A stretch of DNA of 54,968 nucleotides, taken from a virus. A program made the translations under genes and the position numbers. Below are positions 1-6,546 of this stretch, piece by piece (position 1 is the stretch's first letter; each line of letters begins with the position of its first letter). Below the pieces are notes generated by a model. It searched no databases, was not told where the DNA came from, and worked only from the letters and a program-made list of their open reading frames with translations. The stretch lies in the IMG/VR virus record IMGVR_UViG_3300013005_000003, positions 1 to 54,968 of that record; one strand, given 5' to 3'.

Positions 1-123
1 TTAATCCTCCCTGCGGATGATGCCACGATCAGCAATCTGGCGGATATCTTCGCCGTTCAACGCGGCGACGGATCGGTCGTAGAATCCTTGCCAGATCGGG
101 ATGATCTCTTCGTTCTTGAGGAA
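1..123. repeat. Left copy of 123-bp terminal direct repeat (contig circle joint)
   Basis: Bases 1-123 are identical to 54846-54968. The 3' end of the adaptor gene lies in this copy, and the same bases follow the homing-endonuclease start at the right end. The genes therefore read continuously across the joint, with TAATG (stop TAA, start ATG) bridging position 54846 = 1. An exact overlap this short is typical of an assembler closing a circular or circularly permuted genome, though a real short terminal repeat cannot be excluded. Confidence 0.9.
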
Positions 124-654
124 CGGGGCGGCCTCCATAAGCGAGGCGTAGAGCAAGGCGTTTGGCGCGTATTCCGTGAACCAGTTCGTTTGAACGTCGT
201 CACCGAGAAGCGGCGGCAGTTCATAATAGATCAGTTCGTAAGGGAACGGGGCGTTCGGTGTAGGCGCGAAGAACCAGTGCGAATAATCATAATCAGCATA
301 AAACCTCGGCGTCCCGGTCAGCGTCTGGTTCGGCCAGTACTGGCGCATATATTCATACGCGCGCGGAAAGACTTCCTGCGTGGTGTTATAGCCGGCGCCC
401 GTGCCAACCCGGATGCTGACGGTTTCGCGCCAGCGGTCGGGCTTGGGGTAGGTAGGCTCTCCCACAGTCATGGTCGATGAGACCACAGTGACGGTACCTT
501 GGATCTTCAGTTCCCGGGCGAGGCGGCGCTCAGCGAGGCCGATCAGGCTGGGAAGCTGGAGGTAGACCGAAGGATCCGTTGCAAGCGTTGCCCCGCGCTC
601 CAGATAGTTCCGGAGGTCGTTCAGCAAGCTGCTATAGGTCATCGCTGTGGCCAT
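1..654 (-). CDS. Head-tail adaptor protein (SU10 adaptor-like)
   Basis: 217 aa. It resembles the adaptor proteins of short-tailed phages, which sit between the portal ring and the tail hub: an N-terminal helical part (SSLLNDLRNYLERG...LIGLAERRLARELK), a central beta part (GEPTYPKPDRWRETVSIRVG) and the ending YELPPLL...WFTEYAPNALLYASL, characteristic of these families. The ATG at 654 has AAGG seven bases upstream. The stop TAA overlaps the ATG of the GIY-YIG gene by one base across the circle joint. Family assignment is from recalled sequence pattern; the role is inferred from it and from the late-operon position. Confidence 0.65.
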   Translation of the reverse strand: MATAMTYSSLLNDLRNYLERGATLATDPSVYLQLPSLIGLAERRLARELKIQGTVTVVSSTMTVGEPTYPKPDRWRETVSIRVGTGAGYNTTQEVFPRAYEYMRQYWPNQTLTGTPRFYADYDYSHWFFAPTPNAPFPYELIYYELPPLLGDDVQTNWFTEYAPNALLYASLMEAAPFLKNEEIIPIWQGFYDRSVAALNGEDIRQIADRGIIRRED

Positions 655-674
655 GATGCGACCTTATACCACTT

Positions 675-914
675 TCAGGGGGCTACGCCAGCAGGACAAT
701 CTGATTCGCACAAGCAAACCCATTTGCTGTTATGGGCCTCTACCGCCGCTACTGTCTCAGCCGTATCTTTAGTGGCGTCATAGCCAAGTGGCCGGGCAAT
801 CGCGCAGTAGCTATTAACGGGAACGGTCGAAACGGTCGCGCAGCCGCTCATCACGGACAGGGTCAGGCACAGCGACAACCGCCTCACCAAGTTCAATTTG
901 GTGTTTGATGACAT
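675..914 (-). CDS. Outer-membrane spanin lipoprotein (Rz1-like)
   Basis: 79 aa with a lipoprotein signal: basic LVRR, a hydrophobic stretch, then the lipobox VMSGC with Cys25 as the lipidation site. The 55-residue mature part has the SYCAIARP...AHNSKW pattern seen in many small lysis lipoproteins. The first 101 bases overlap the end of the inner-membrane spanin gene in another frame, the standard Rz/Rz1 layout. Together the pair would bridge the periplasm and fuse the two membranes in the last step of lysis. Confidence 0.8.
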   Translation of the reverse strand: MSSNTKLNLVRRLSLCLTLSVMSGCATVSTVPVNSYCAIARPLGYDATKDTAETVAAVEAHNSKWVCLCESDCPAGVAP

Positions 915-1026
915 CGTCCATTTCCTTAACCGCTTCCTGACGCCCCTGTGTCTGCAACTTCACGTCCCTCCTGTGGGTAAACAGGCGGTCAAGTAGCGAC
1001 AGCAGGAGCGTTACGAGTTTAATCAC
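814..1026 (-). CDS. Inner-membrane spanin (Rz-like)
   Basis: 70 aa starting with GTG. An N-terminal hydrophobic stretch (IKLVTLLLSLL) is followed by a charged helix suited to a coiled coil (RRDVKLQTQGRQEAVKEMDD) and the ending RDERLRDRFDRS, common in phage i-spanins. The GTG overlaps the holin stop (GTGA), so translation is probably coupled. It is shorter than lambda Rz (153 aa), and the membrane anchor is short and contains charged flanks. The o-spanin gene starts inside its 3' part. Confidence 0.7.
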   Translation of the reverse strand: MIKLVTLLLSLLDRLFTHRRDVKLQTQGRQEAVKEMDDVIKHQIELGEAVVAVPDPVRDERLRDRFDRSR

Positions 1027-1199
1027 GCGCTGGGCTTTTCCGCCAAGACAATTGCAACCAAGCCAGCAATAGCGGCGATAACTGACGATGCGGCGGCGTA
1101 CAGGTCGCTGGAGACACCAAAGGCCAGCGCGAGGCCCGACAGGCCGGCGTAGGTTGATGGCTCCTTGAGCCGCGTCAGGACGAAGGTTACGATATTCAT
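1023..1199 (-). CDS. Holin (small hydrophobic, two-span)
   Basis: 58 aa, short enough to be missed by length cut-offs. The ATG at 1199 is preceded by AGGAGAGTGAC. The protein reads MNIVTFVLTRLKEPSTYAGL, then two hydrophobic segments (about residues 17-30 and 36-53: LSGLALAFGV and SVIAAIAGLVAIVLA) and a charged tail AEKPSA. The KEPSTYAGL motif followed by two short spans is typical of small holins found directly after endolysin genes. It would form the inner-membrane hole that releases the endolysin. It lies between endolysin and spanins and overlaps the i-spanin start by four bases. Confidence 0.75.
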   Translation of the reverse strand: MNIVTFVLTRLKEPSTYAGLSGLALAFGVSSDLYAAASSVIAAIAGLVAIVLAEKPSA

Positions 1200-1200
1200 G

Positions 1201-1641
1201 TCACTCTCCTAATGGGTATTGCTTCCACGGTAATTCAAAGTGCGGGCCGTCCGGAAATGACCGGCTAAGAATCTTCGCTGTTATTGGCCCCTGTATCGCT
1301 GATAGCAGCTTCCAAGTTCCGCCCCACCGTATCGGCACTTTTTCATGGGCGGACGCCGCGCGCATTACGTCTGCCAGACGGTAATAAAGTGGCCAGTCCC
1401 AAGCCACACTGCCACTTATCATTGGCGCCAGATCAACAGCATGCCCGGTCAGGTGCCGAGAATTAAGCACTCTGGTGGCTTTTTCCGCCAGCAATTGCTT
1501 CTGACGATCCAACGTCCGCCACCCTTCCAGAACGGTAAAATCCAGACTGGACATAGCAGCGGCGCGGTGGACGACGCGCACCAGATCTGAATGCACGTCC
1601 GTAAGGCGCGAGATAGACCGGGGACCAAGGACAATGCTCAC
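1201..1641 (-). CDS. Endolysin, M15 family L,D-/D,D-peptidase
   Basis: 146 aa. The zinc ligands of the M15 (VanY/VanX-like) peptidases are present: the SxHxxGxAxD motif as SRHLTGHAVD (H63, D70) and the C-terminal PHFELPW (H134). The N-terminal VLEGWRTLDRQ matches the family's YRSxxxQ segment. It would cleave the peptide part of peptidoglycan. No signal peptide is seen, so release depends on the adjoining holin. Start is GTG at 1641 with CAGGGG about nine bases upstream. Order endolysin, holin, i-spanin, o-spanin forms a complete lysis cassette. Confidence 0.88.
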   Translation of the reverse strand: MSIVLGPRSISRLTDVHSDLVRVVHRAAAMSSLDFTVLEGWRTLDRQKQLLAEKATRVLNSRHLTGHAVDLAPMISGSVAWDWPLYYRLADVMRAASAHEKVPIRWGGTWKLLSAIQGPITAKILSRSFPDGPHFELPWKQYPLGE

Positions 1642-1696
1642 TGTTTAACGCCCCTGCGTTTTCCATATCTGAAGACGTAATACCATAGAAGGTCGA

Positions 1697-2743
1697 TCAT
1701 AGGCCAGCCTTTCTGCGCTTGTACGTCAGGAAGGCCGCGCCTTCTTGCACGTCCTCGAACACGCTGACCGCCGGGGCAGCGCCGTCGCGCGGCGTGATGA
1801 CCGTGACCACTGACTGTCCGCTGCGCTGTTCTGCAAACTGACCTTTCAGCGCGTAGTCGTCGGACTCTTTGTAACCCTTGGCGCGCACCAGCGTGTACCG
1901 CCGCCCGCCAGCAAACTCGCCTTGACCGGTGCCAAAAGTATGCTTGTGAAACGCTGCGTAGATGTCGGCATGTTCGTCAATCATTGCCGCCCGCTTCAGG
2001 CCGTGCAGTTCATTGTACATCGAATGGCCTTTGAAGTCGTGCCGCGCCCAGACACGGGTGACGCCGCCGCATGGTGAGATTAATTGTAGCTTGGCGTCCC
2101 AATCGCGCATCCGGATGCGTTCGGTGTTCATGCCTTCAAAAATTCTTTTTCCGTAATTCCATGTGTCGTGGTTGCCCAAAATCCACAGCAACCAATTGAC
2201 GCCTAGATGCTTCAGCGCCCACTCGACCAGTTCCCAGCCTTCTGATACCGTGGCGGACTGTTCGCCATACAAGCGCTCCAACTTGCCGACCCAGTTGTTA
2301 ATTGAGTCCCCGCCGTTTGCGCCATACAGCCCTTCGGTTTCCGCGCAGGTTGTGGCGTCACGCTCAAAGCCGACCAGATCGCAGTACGGATCGTCAAGGT
2401 GCGGATCGCCGAACCAGCAGATGGCGTATGGCCCTTTGATCGGTATCCGCACGGTCTGCCATGCTTGCGCCTGCGCGTGCGCAATCCGCAAGGCGTTGCG
2501 CTTCTTCATCAACGCCAGCCGCTCTGCGAACGGCAGATCAAACGGCGGCAGCGGGTCTGCCTTGGGTCTGTCGAGCGATAAAACAGCGGCTGACCGTTCC
2601 AGATGGCGACGGCAGGCGTTTTGGACAGCCGCTTTACTGACGCCCAGTTTACGCGCTGCGGCGCTTTGGCTGCCAAGAACGGAGGCTAACTCAGCTATCT
2701 TAGCGTCGCCCTTTGGGTCAACGTCATACTGATTGACTGCCAT
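1697..2743 (-). CDS. Metallophosphoesterase with N-terminal helix-turn-helix
   Basis: 348 aa. Residues 15-45 look like a helix-turn-helix (SAAARKLGVSKAAVQNACRR). From about 105 on it is a calcineurin-like phosphoesterase: GDPH (112-115), GGDSINN (144-150), GNHD (190-193) and the later histidine pairs ARHDFKGH and FHKHT (H266, H268), which supply the two-metal site. Proteins of this layout occur in many phages; the substrate is not known, and nucleic acid or nucleotide is likely given the DNA-binding domain. The ATG has AAGGTGA upstream. It lies in the late operon directly before the lysis genes. Confidence 0.8.
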   Translation of the reverse strand: MAVNQYDVDPKGDAKIAELASVLGSQSAAARKLGVSKAAVQNACRRHLERSAAVLSLDRPKADPLPPFDLPFAERLALMKKRNALRIAHAQAQAWQTVRIPIKGPYAICWFGDPHLDDPYCDLVGFERDATTCAETEGLYGANGGDSINNWVGKLERLYGEQSATVSEGWELVEWALKHLGVNWLLWILGNHDTWNYGKRIFEGMNTERIRMRDWDAKLQLISPCGGVTRVWARHDFKGHSMYNELHGLKRAAMIDEHADIYAAFHKHTFGTGQGEFAGGRRYTLVRAKGYKESDDYALKGQFAEQRSGQSVVTVITPRDGAAPAVSVFEDVQEGAAFLTYKRRKAGL

Positions 2744-2784
2744 AAATCACCTTGTGAAGCAGCCTTTCAGACAGACTGCGGTGG

Positions 2785-2952
2785 TTAGCTAATCTTTAGT
2801 ACGATAGTGAGCAGTAGCATGATGATTGTGCCTGCTGCGCCAATCCCAATGTTTTCAAGGCGTTTCAGACGTGCGCAGATGCCTTCATAGCGAATCGCGC
2901 ATACCTCCTCATGGGTGTTCAGCCGCGCTTGGGTTTCGTCTATTTCAGCCAT
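2785..2952 (-). CDS. Small XhlA-like membrane protein, probable lysis accessory
   Basis: 55 aa, starting MAEIDETQARLNTHEEVCAI. An N-terminal charged amphipathic helix with the EVCAIRYEGICARLKRLE pattern is followed by one C-terminal membrane span (GIGAAGTIIMLLLTIVL). This is the build of the XhlA/hemolysin-type holin-associated proteins and of similar short phage proteins. It sits upstream of the phosphoesterase and lysis cassette. It may help anchor or regulate lysis; that role is inference. Confidence 0.6.
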   Translation of the reverse strand: MAEIDETQARLNTHEEVCAIRYEGICARLKRLENIGIGAAGTIIMLLLTIVLKIS

Positions 2953-2963
2953 AAATAATTCCG

Positions 2964-3326
2964 CTACTTAAGGTTTCGCAGCTTATAGATGGCGTCGAGG
3001 TAGACCCCCGTCACGTTGTCGATCCGGTTTGCAACGGCGCGGTTGCCTTTGCAGATCTCTTCGTGATGCTCCTCAATCCACTTAGCGTCGGCCTCTAGGC
3101 ACTTCAGGCTATCGCTCATCGTCTGCTCAGGAGCCGGGATGGCGCCGATCAGCGAGAAGGCACCCTGATACGCCTCGACGAGCGGGTCGATGGTGTCGAT
3201 CACGCCGTCATAGAATTCGCCCAGAGCTATGTGCTTGGCATAACTGCCCTCACCCTTGGCGCGCCAATGCTCGAAGTGCGCCAGATTGCGTGCGTAAAAC
3301 ACGCGAGAGATAAGCTCCTCAATCAT
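2964..3326 (-). CDS. Dps/ferritin-like protein
   Basis: 120 aa, predicted all-helical. Residues H20, H32, D47 and E51 have the spacings 12, 15 and 4 found between the ferroxidase ligands of Dps proteins (for example H31, H43, D58, E62 in Listeria Dps). The surrounding text NLAHFEHWRAKGEGSYAKH and ALGEFYDGVIDTIDPLVE reads like the first two Dps helices. Phage proteins of this kind are known as small ferritin-like families. Iron binding or oxidation, or DNA protection in the virion or cell, is possible but not shown. The stop-start overlap with the upstream fibre-type gene is one base. Confidence 0.6.
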   Translation of the reverse strand: MIEELISRVFYARNLAHFEHWRAKGEGSYAKHIALGEFYDGVIDTIDPLVEAYQGAFSLIGAIPAPEQTMSDSLKCLEADAKWIEEHHEEICKGNRAVANRIDNVTGVYLDAIYKLRNLK

Positions 3327-4021
3327 CAGGCAATCCGCATGGCGGGGCAGATGATGGATGGGATTGCAGGCGCGATGGCGCCGGCTGCGGTAAAATCAAT
3401 CGTTACGTCAACATCTTCCGGCAGCCACATGATTTCAATGTATTGGCCAGCCGTGACAGTGTCAAAAAAGCTTAGGCTGAAGAAGGTGGCGCCGCCGTCA
3501 GCGACTTTTGGAACGTTCACAATTGTGGCCGAGTTCGCAATATTGGTACCATTTTTGCGGAACCAGACGGTTGCGTCGTGATCGGCAGCGTCGGTGTTTT
3601 TAAACTGAATTGACGGCGAAAGCATGTACGTGCCAGCGACAGCAAACGTAATCTGCGTGCTGGCAACGACGCTGATGCCCGTACCGGTCAGGTCAGTATT
3701 AAACGTCACAGCGGTTGCCGCTGCTACGTTGCCCGTCTGATCCGTTAGGCTCGAAGGCTGAGCAAACGCGCGCCCTGCCAGATCGGCGTATGGCACAGTT
3801 GCAGCCGCCGTAAATGCGGACGTGCCGTTGCCCTTGACGTACCCTGTGAGCGTTGCCGCGCCGGTACCACCCGTGGCGACAGTGCGGACGTTCGTTGCCG
3901 TCGCCGCAATGTCAGAGGCTGCCACCTTGCGGCTAAAGCTGCTCTGGACGATCTCCAGCAGTTCGGTCCCCGCGAGCGGGGTGGTGGCTGCTGTAAGGTC
4001 AGGGATCTTTACGTTAGCCAT
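3326..4021 (-). CDS. Fibre-type structural protein with C1q-like C-terminal domain
   Basis: 231 aa. The N-terminal third (VKIPDLTAAT...LAGTELLEIVQ) is the usual short start of phage fibre proteins that attach to a baseplate or tail. The middle carries the GGTGAATLTGYVKGNGTSAF repeat unit shared with the big fibres at 46.9-54.2 kb. From about residue 95 the beta-rich part (SVVASTQITFAVAGTYML, VWFRKNGTNIANS, GQYIEIMW) matches a C1q/TNF-like jelly roll, often a trimeric tip. Probably a short tail or head fibre. It is separated from the main fibre cluster by the lysis genes. Confidence 0.6.
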   Translation of the reverse strand: MANVKIPDLTAATTPLAGTELLEIVQSSFSRKVAASDIAATATNVRTVATGGTGAATLTGYVKGNGTSAFTAAATVPYADLAGRAFAQPSSLTDQTGNVAAATAVTFNTDLTGTGISVVASTQITFAVAGTYMLSPSIQFKNTDAADHDATVWFRKNGTNIANSATIVNVPKVADGGATFFSLSFFDTVTAGQYIEIMWLPEDVDVTIDFTAAGAIAPAIPSIICPAMRIA

Positions 4022-4371
4022 TATGCCAATCCGTATAGCTGATTCAGGTAAAGCGAGAAAGCGTTAGCAGCGACTTCCTGAGCATCCGTCTGTGCGTCCT
4101 GAGAGTCTGGACGCGGATTCCTCACTGGCACGGGATCAGGACGCAGGAGCAGGCGGCTGAAATACGGCTGCGGAACATCGTCGCACGAAGCGCAGACGTA
4201 GAGCTTCAGACCCACTGGGGTCGAGCCGCCGCGATAGTCCTTCTTCTCCCGAAGGTGAGTGTGCTGCACGAGGAAGCCGCAGCCATCGCATATCGCAATA
4301 GCTCTCGGATTCTTCGCGTCGAACTCGGGCCCAGTCCGATGCTTCTTTCCCCGTCCATATGCGTACTGCAT
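4021..4371 (-). CDS. Zinc-ribbon virion-associated protein
   Basis: 116 aa. Two CxxC pairs, C28/C31 (ICDGCG) and C60/C63 (VCASCDD), indicate a zinc ribbon. The text around them (AICDGCGF...LREKKDYRGG...PQPYFSR...PDPVPVRNPRP) recurs in phage structural modules beside tail accessory genes. The ATG at 4371 overlaps the stop of the preceding gene by one base and its own stop overlaps the next ATG by one base, so it is translated in step with structural genes. Function unknown. Confidence 0.6.
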   Translation of the reverse strand: MQYAYGRGKKHRTGPEFDAKNPRAIAICDGCGFLVQHTHLREKKDYRGGSTPVGLKLYVCASCDDVPQPYFSRLLLRPDPVPVRNPRPDSQDAQTDAQEVAANAFSLYLNQLYGLA

Positions 4372-5057
4372 CAGTAGCCTCCGGTGGGATCAATGGTGAT
4401 GCGAAGCGGAACGCGCTCACGATCTTCGGCAGCGGCACGAGCGTAGGCGCCGTCAGCAAGTTCCTGCAGGAACGATAGGCGATCAGGCGCAAACTTAACG
4501 GACAGCTTCGCAGCCAGTCCGGCGGCAATGGCTTCCATCCAGCGGTTCGGAGCGTCCATGCTATCCGTGAATGCGCCTGCGTCCTCTTGGATCTTCATGC
4601 GGTGATAGAAGAGCGTGACGCCCGCGCTCTGCGGCGCCTGCCAGATGTAGATGCGAGGCGTGATGGTGCGCTCAAAATAATACTGGAACGGGCGCTGACC
4701 CAGCTGCGCCTTATTCGGGATGGCATCGTATTCAGCGCGGCTGATCGGCGACATCATAAGGTCAGTGGCCTGAGCGCCTGACATCGTGCGCGTATAGACC
4801 TGAAGCAGCGAGACCGTGCGTGGCTGCAGATCGTAGTAGAGCGTGCCCGGAGTGAGCACAATCGACTGCAGATCCACGGCCCACAGGTTTGGGCCGTTGT
4901 TCGCCCAGTCGGAGAACATGTAGTTGATCGAGCGACGGGCGCTGTCGATGTCGTTGGAGCTCAGCGACGAAGGGTTCCGCCCCACGCGCTCGTAGGCTTC
5001 CGTGATGATATCGATCTGTTCGGTGTTCCCGAACGTGTATGTCCCCGAAGTGGTCAT
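4371..5057 (-). CDS. Probable tail accessory/adaptor protein (P22 gp4-like position)
   Basis: 228 aa. Two helical segments with ITEAYERVGRNPSSLSSNDI and RRSINYMFSDWANNGPNLW open the protein, followed by a beta segment (IVLTPGTLYYDLQP) and a C-terminal helix-rich part (WMEAIAAGLAAKLSVKF...LQELADGAYARAAAEDRER). This is the usual pattern of head-completion/tail accessory factors that dock on the portal of short-tailed phages. It is encoded among head genes. The exact ring it forms is not determinable from sequence alone. Confidence 0.55.
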   Translation of the reverse strand: MTTSGTYTFGNTEQIDIITEAYERVGRNPSSLSSNDIDSARRSINYMFSDWANNGPNLWAVDLQSIVLTPGTLYYDLQPRTVSLLQVYTRTMSGAQATDLMMSPISRAEYDAIPNKAQLGQRPFQYYFERTITPRIYIWQAPQSAGVTLFYHRMKIQEDAGAFTDSMDAPNRWMEAIAAGLAAKLSVKFAPDRLSFLQELADGAYARAAAEDRERVPLRITIDPTGGY

Positions 5058-5293
5058 CGGAACCTCGCCGCCTTTTTGGCGATGGCTTTGGGCTGAGCGA
5101 CAAACTGCTTACCCGCCTTTTTGCCTTCGCGCTTGGCCTTAGTCGTAGCAGCATATTCGCTCGGAGTCAGCGATTTAATCGCCGCCGCGGGGAGATACCG
5201 CTCGCCAGTCTTGCTCGACGGCTTGCCGGACTTCGTCGTCCACTTCTGATCGGTCCAGTCCTTGAGAGACTGCTGGGGCTTTCTAATCGGCAT
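5054..5293 (-). CDS. Small lysine-rich protein (DUF5872-like)
   Basis: 79 aa, very basic. It contains QQSLKDWTDQKWTTKSGKPS, GERYLP and LTPSEYAATTKAKREGKKAGKQF, a pattern I associate with a family of short phage and environmental proteins (DUF5872). The charge suggests DNA binding, for example packaging or internal head protein, but no enzyme motif is visible. It overlaps the upstream gene by 11 bases and the downstream one by 4. Confidence 0.6.
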   Translation of the reverse strand: MPIRKPQQSLKDWTDQKWTTKSGKPSSKTGERYLPAAAIKSLTPSEYAATTKAKREGKKAGKQFVAQPKAIAKKAARFR

Positions 5294-5471
5294 AACCGCC
5301 GCCTTTGGCTTTATATTCCTTGGCCAAAAGCTGCGCCTTGCGCGCGGACCATTGCCCCGCCTTGGTGCCGTGGGTCTCTCGGCCCTTGATGCTGTTAAAC
5401 AAACGCTCGCGGAGGCCGGGCTTGGTGTAGTTCCCGGCCTCGTTCACACGCGATTGTTTGCGGCCACGCAT
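5283..5471 (-). CDS. Small basic protein
   Basis: 62 aa. It contains NEAGNYTKPGLRERLFNSIK, GTKAGQWSARKAQLLAKEYK and ends KGGGYAD. This motif set recurs in short phage proteins and often sits beside the preceding family, so the two may act together. Highly basic, no cysteines, no membrane span. Probably DNA-associated; function unknown. Confidence 0.6.
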   Translation of the reverse strand: MRGRKQSRVNEAGNYTKPGLRERLFNSIKGRETHGTKAGQWSARKAQLLAKEYKAKGGGYAD

Positions 5472-5659
5472 TACTTGCCTTTGACCTTCGGCTTAGCGAC
5501 AGGGGCAGCAGCGGGTGCAGGCGCCGGAGCGGGGGCAGCCGGGGCCGTAAAGCCGAGCATGTCCTGCAGCTGCTCGTCCGTCAGGGCTTCCCACTCAGCA
5601 GCGGCCATAGCCACTTCCTGACGTTCTCCCTTGGCGTTCTGATATGCGCGAGTGATCAT
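5471..5659 (-). CDS. Small protein with Ala-Pro tail
   Basis: 62 aa. The N-terminal half (ITRAYQNAKGERQEVAMAAA, EWEALTDEQLQDMLGF) could form a short helical unit. The C-terminal half is a flexible Ala/Pro repeat ending in lysines (VAKPKVKGK). The ATG has GAGGGAG upstream, and its stop overlaps the next ATG by one base. Unknown function; a linker-like tail suggests a bound virion or packaging protein. Confidence 0.5.
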   Translation of the reverse strand: MITRAYQNAKGERQEVAMAAAEWEALTDEQLQDMLGFTAPAAPAPAPAPAAAPVAKPKVKGK

Positions 5660-5670
5660 GATAAGCTCCC

Positions 5671-6075
5671 TCAGTTGTAGTATTTGGTCATCTCAAGGAT
5701 GAGCGTGTAAGTATCGCCAGAAGATGCGTCAGCAGTACTTAGCAAAATATTCCCGGTTTTCCCAGCGCCAGCGTTGTTGCGAAGACCGCCGAAATTTGAC
5801 AAGTCGAATGTTGCTTGATTATTCTGGGCCGATCCAAAGAAAAACACGTTACTGGTCGCACCCCAGAAAAGACGAAACTCCATCCCGTGACATGCCGTGT
5901 GAATTTTTTGAACACTCACGCCCGTGCAGGCTTGGCCAAGAGCGTTGGCTGCGAGGTTAGCGACGTTAACCTTGGTCACGAGCGATTCGCCCGTAGCATC
6001 TGAAATGTTTGTGAACAGCATAACAGCGGTTGTCTGATTATCGACCAGCGTCTGAGAGGTTACTGCATCAGCCAT
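5671..6075 (-). CDS. Head structural protein of unknown role
   Basis: 134 aa, beta-rich with an N-terminal SQTLVDNQTTAVMLFTNISD and a C-terminal SGDTYTLILEMTKYYN. The fold is not identifiable by eye, but this pattern is common in short capsid-associated (decoration or minor head) proteins encoded just after the major capsid gene. The ATG overlaps the stop of the upstream 59-aa gene by one base. Confidence 0.5.
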   Translation of the reverse strand: MADAVTSQTLVDNQTTAVMLFTNISDATGESLVTKVNVANLAANALGQACTGVSVQKIHTACHGMEFRLFWGATSNVFFFGSAQNNQATFDLSNFGGLRNNAGAGKTGNILLSTADASSGDTYTLILEMTKYYN

Positions 6076-6254
6076 TATTTCATTCCTTTAAGTGTCATGG
6101 CAAAGCGAGCGCGCTGACCCAGCTTACCGGGCGCTTTTGCGGCGGCTTCGAGCTTACCTGCAGGGATCGGCATGCCAGCCTTTGCCCCGAGTTGTTTGCG
6201 GAGGGCGCCGGGCTTTTTAATGGCTTCGGCGATGAAGTTCTTCTTACCACGCAT
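6075..6254 (-). CDS. Small basic head-region protein
   Basis: 59 aa, too short for usual ORF cut-offs. It starts MRGKKNFIAEAIKKPGALRK and ends FAMTLKGMK; the segment KKPGALRKQLGAKAGMPIP with later LGQRARFAMTL recurs in small phage proteins. Basic and helical. It lies between two other small head-region genes with one-base overlap downstream and a one-base gap upstream, so it is surely part of the same message. Function unknown. Confidence 0.6.
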   Translation of the reverse strand: MRGKKNFIAEAIKKPGALRKQLGAKAGMPIPAGKLEAAAKAPGKLGQRARFAMTLKGMK

Positions 6255-6255
6255 G

Positions 6256-6501
6256 TCAGCAGTTCCACGCTTTGCGGGCGAGCCGCAGCCGAGAGTTAGG
6301 ATCCTTAGCAGCCTTCGGAAACATCTTCATCTGGCCAGCAGAGCGGGCGCAGTAGCTATCGCGACGAGAACCACCTTCCGGTTGCGGACGCTTCAGATTA
6401 CTCCCAGTGGCAGCATTGTAAGCCTTTCGGCCAGCCTCGTTGAGACCGCCCTTCGGGTTCTTATGCTTAGCCTTGAACTGGAAGTCTTTCTTCGCGCGCA
6501 T
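6256..6501 (-). CDS. Small basic protein (DUF6321-like)
   Basis: 81 aa when started at the ATG at 6501, which has GGAG six bases upstream; an upstream TTG lies inside a strong hairpin and is less likely. The motifs KNPKGGLNEAGRKAYNAATG, SNLKRPQPEGGSRRDSYCAR and the ending LARKAWNC match a short conserved family of phages and large DNA viruses (DUF6321, from memory). Function unknown. It is the fourth lysine/arginine-rich small protein in this cluster. Confidence 0.6.
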   Translation of the reverse strand: MRAKKDFQFKAKHKNPKGGLNEAGRKAYNAATGSNLKRPQPEGGSRRDSYCARSAGQMKMFPKAAKDPNSRLRLARKAWNC

Positions 6502-6519
6502 CCCGGTCTCCATATAACT

Positions 6520-6541
6520 GGGGCGACCCGAAGGCCGCCCC
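6520..6541 (-). terminator. UUCG-tetraloop hairpin after the 221-aa head gene
   Basis: On the minus strand this reads GGGGCGGCC-TTCG-GGTCGCCCC: a 9-bp stem with one G-T pair and a C(TTCG)G tetraloop, the most stable loop class. It follows the stop at 6547 by six bases and precedes the next start. No T-tract follows (AGTTATAT), so it is more likely a partial terminator or an mRNA-protecting element than a strong terminator. Confidence 0.6.
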
Positions 6542-6546
6542 AATCA

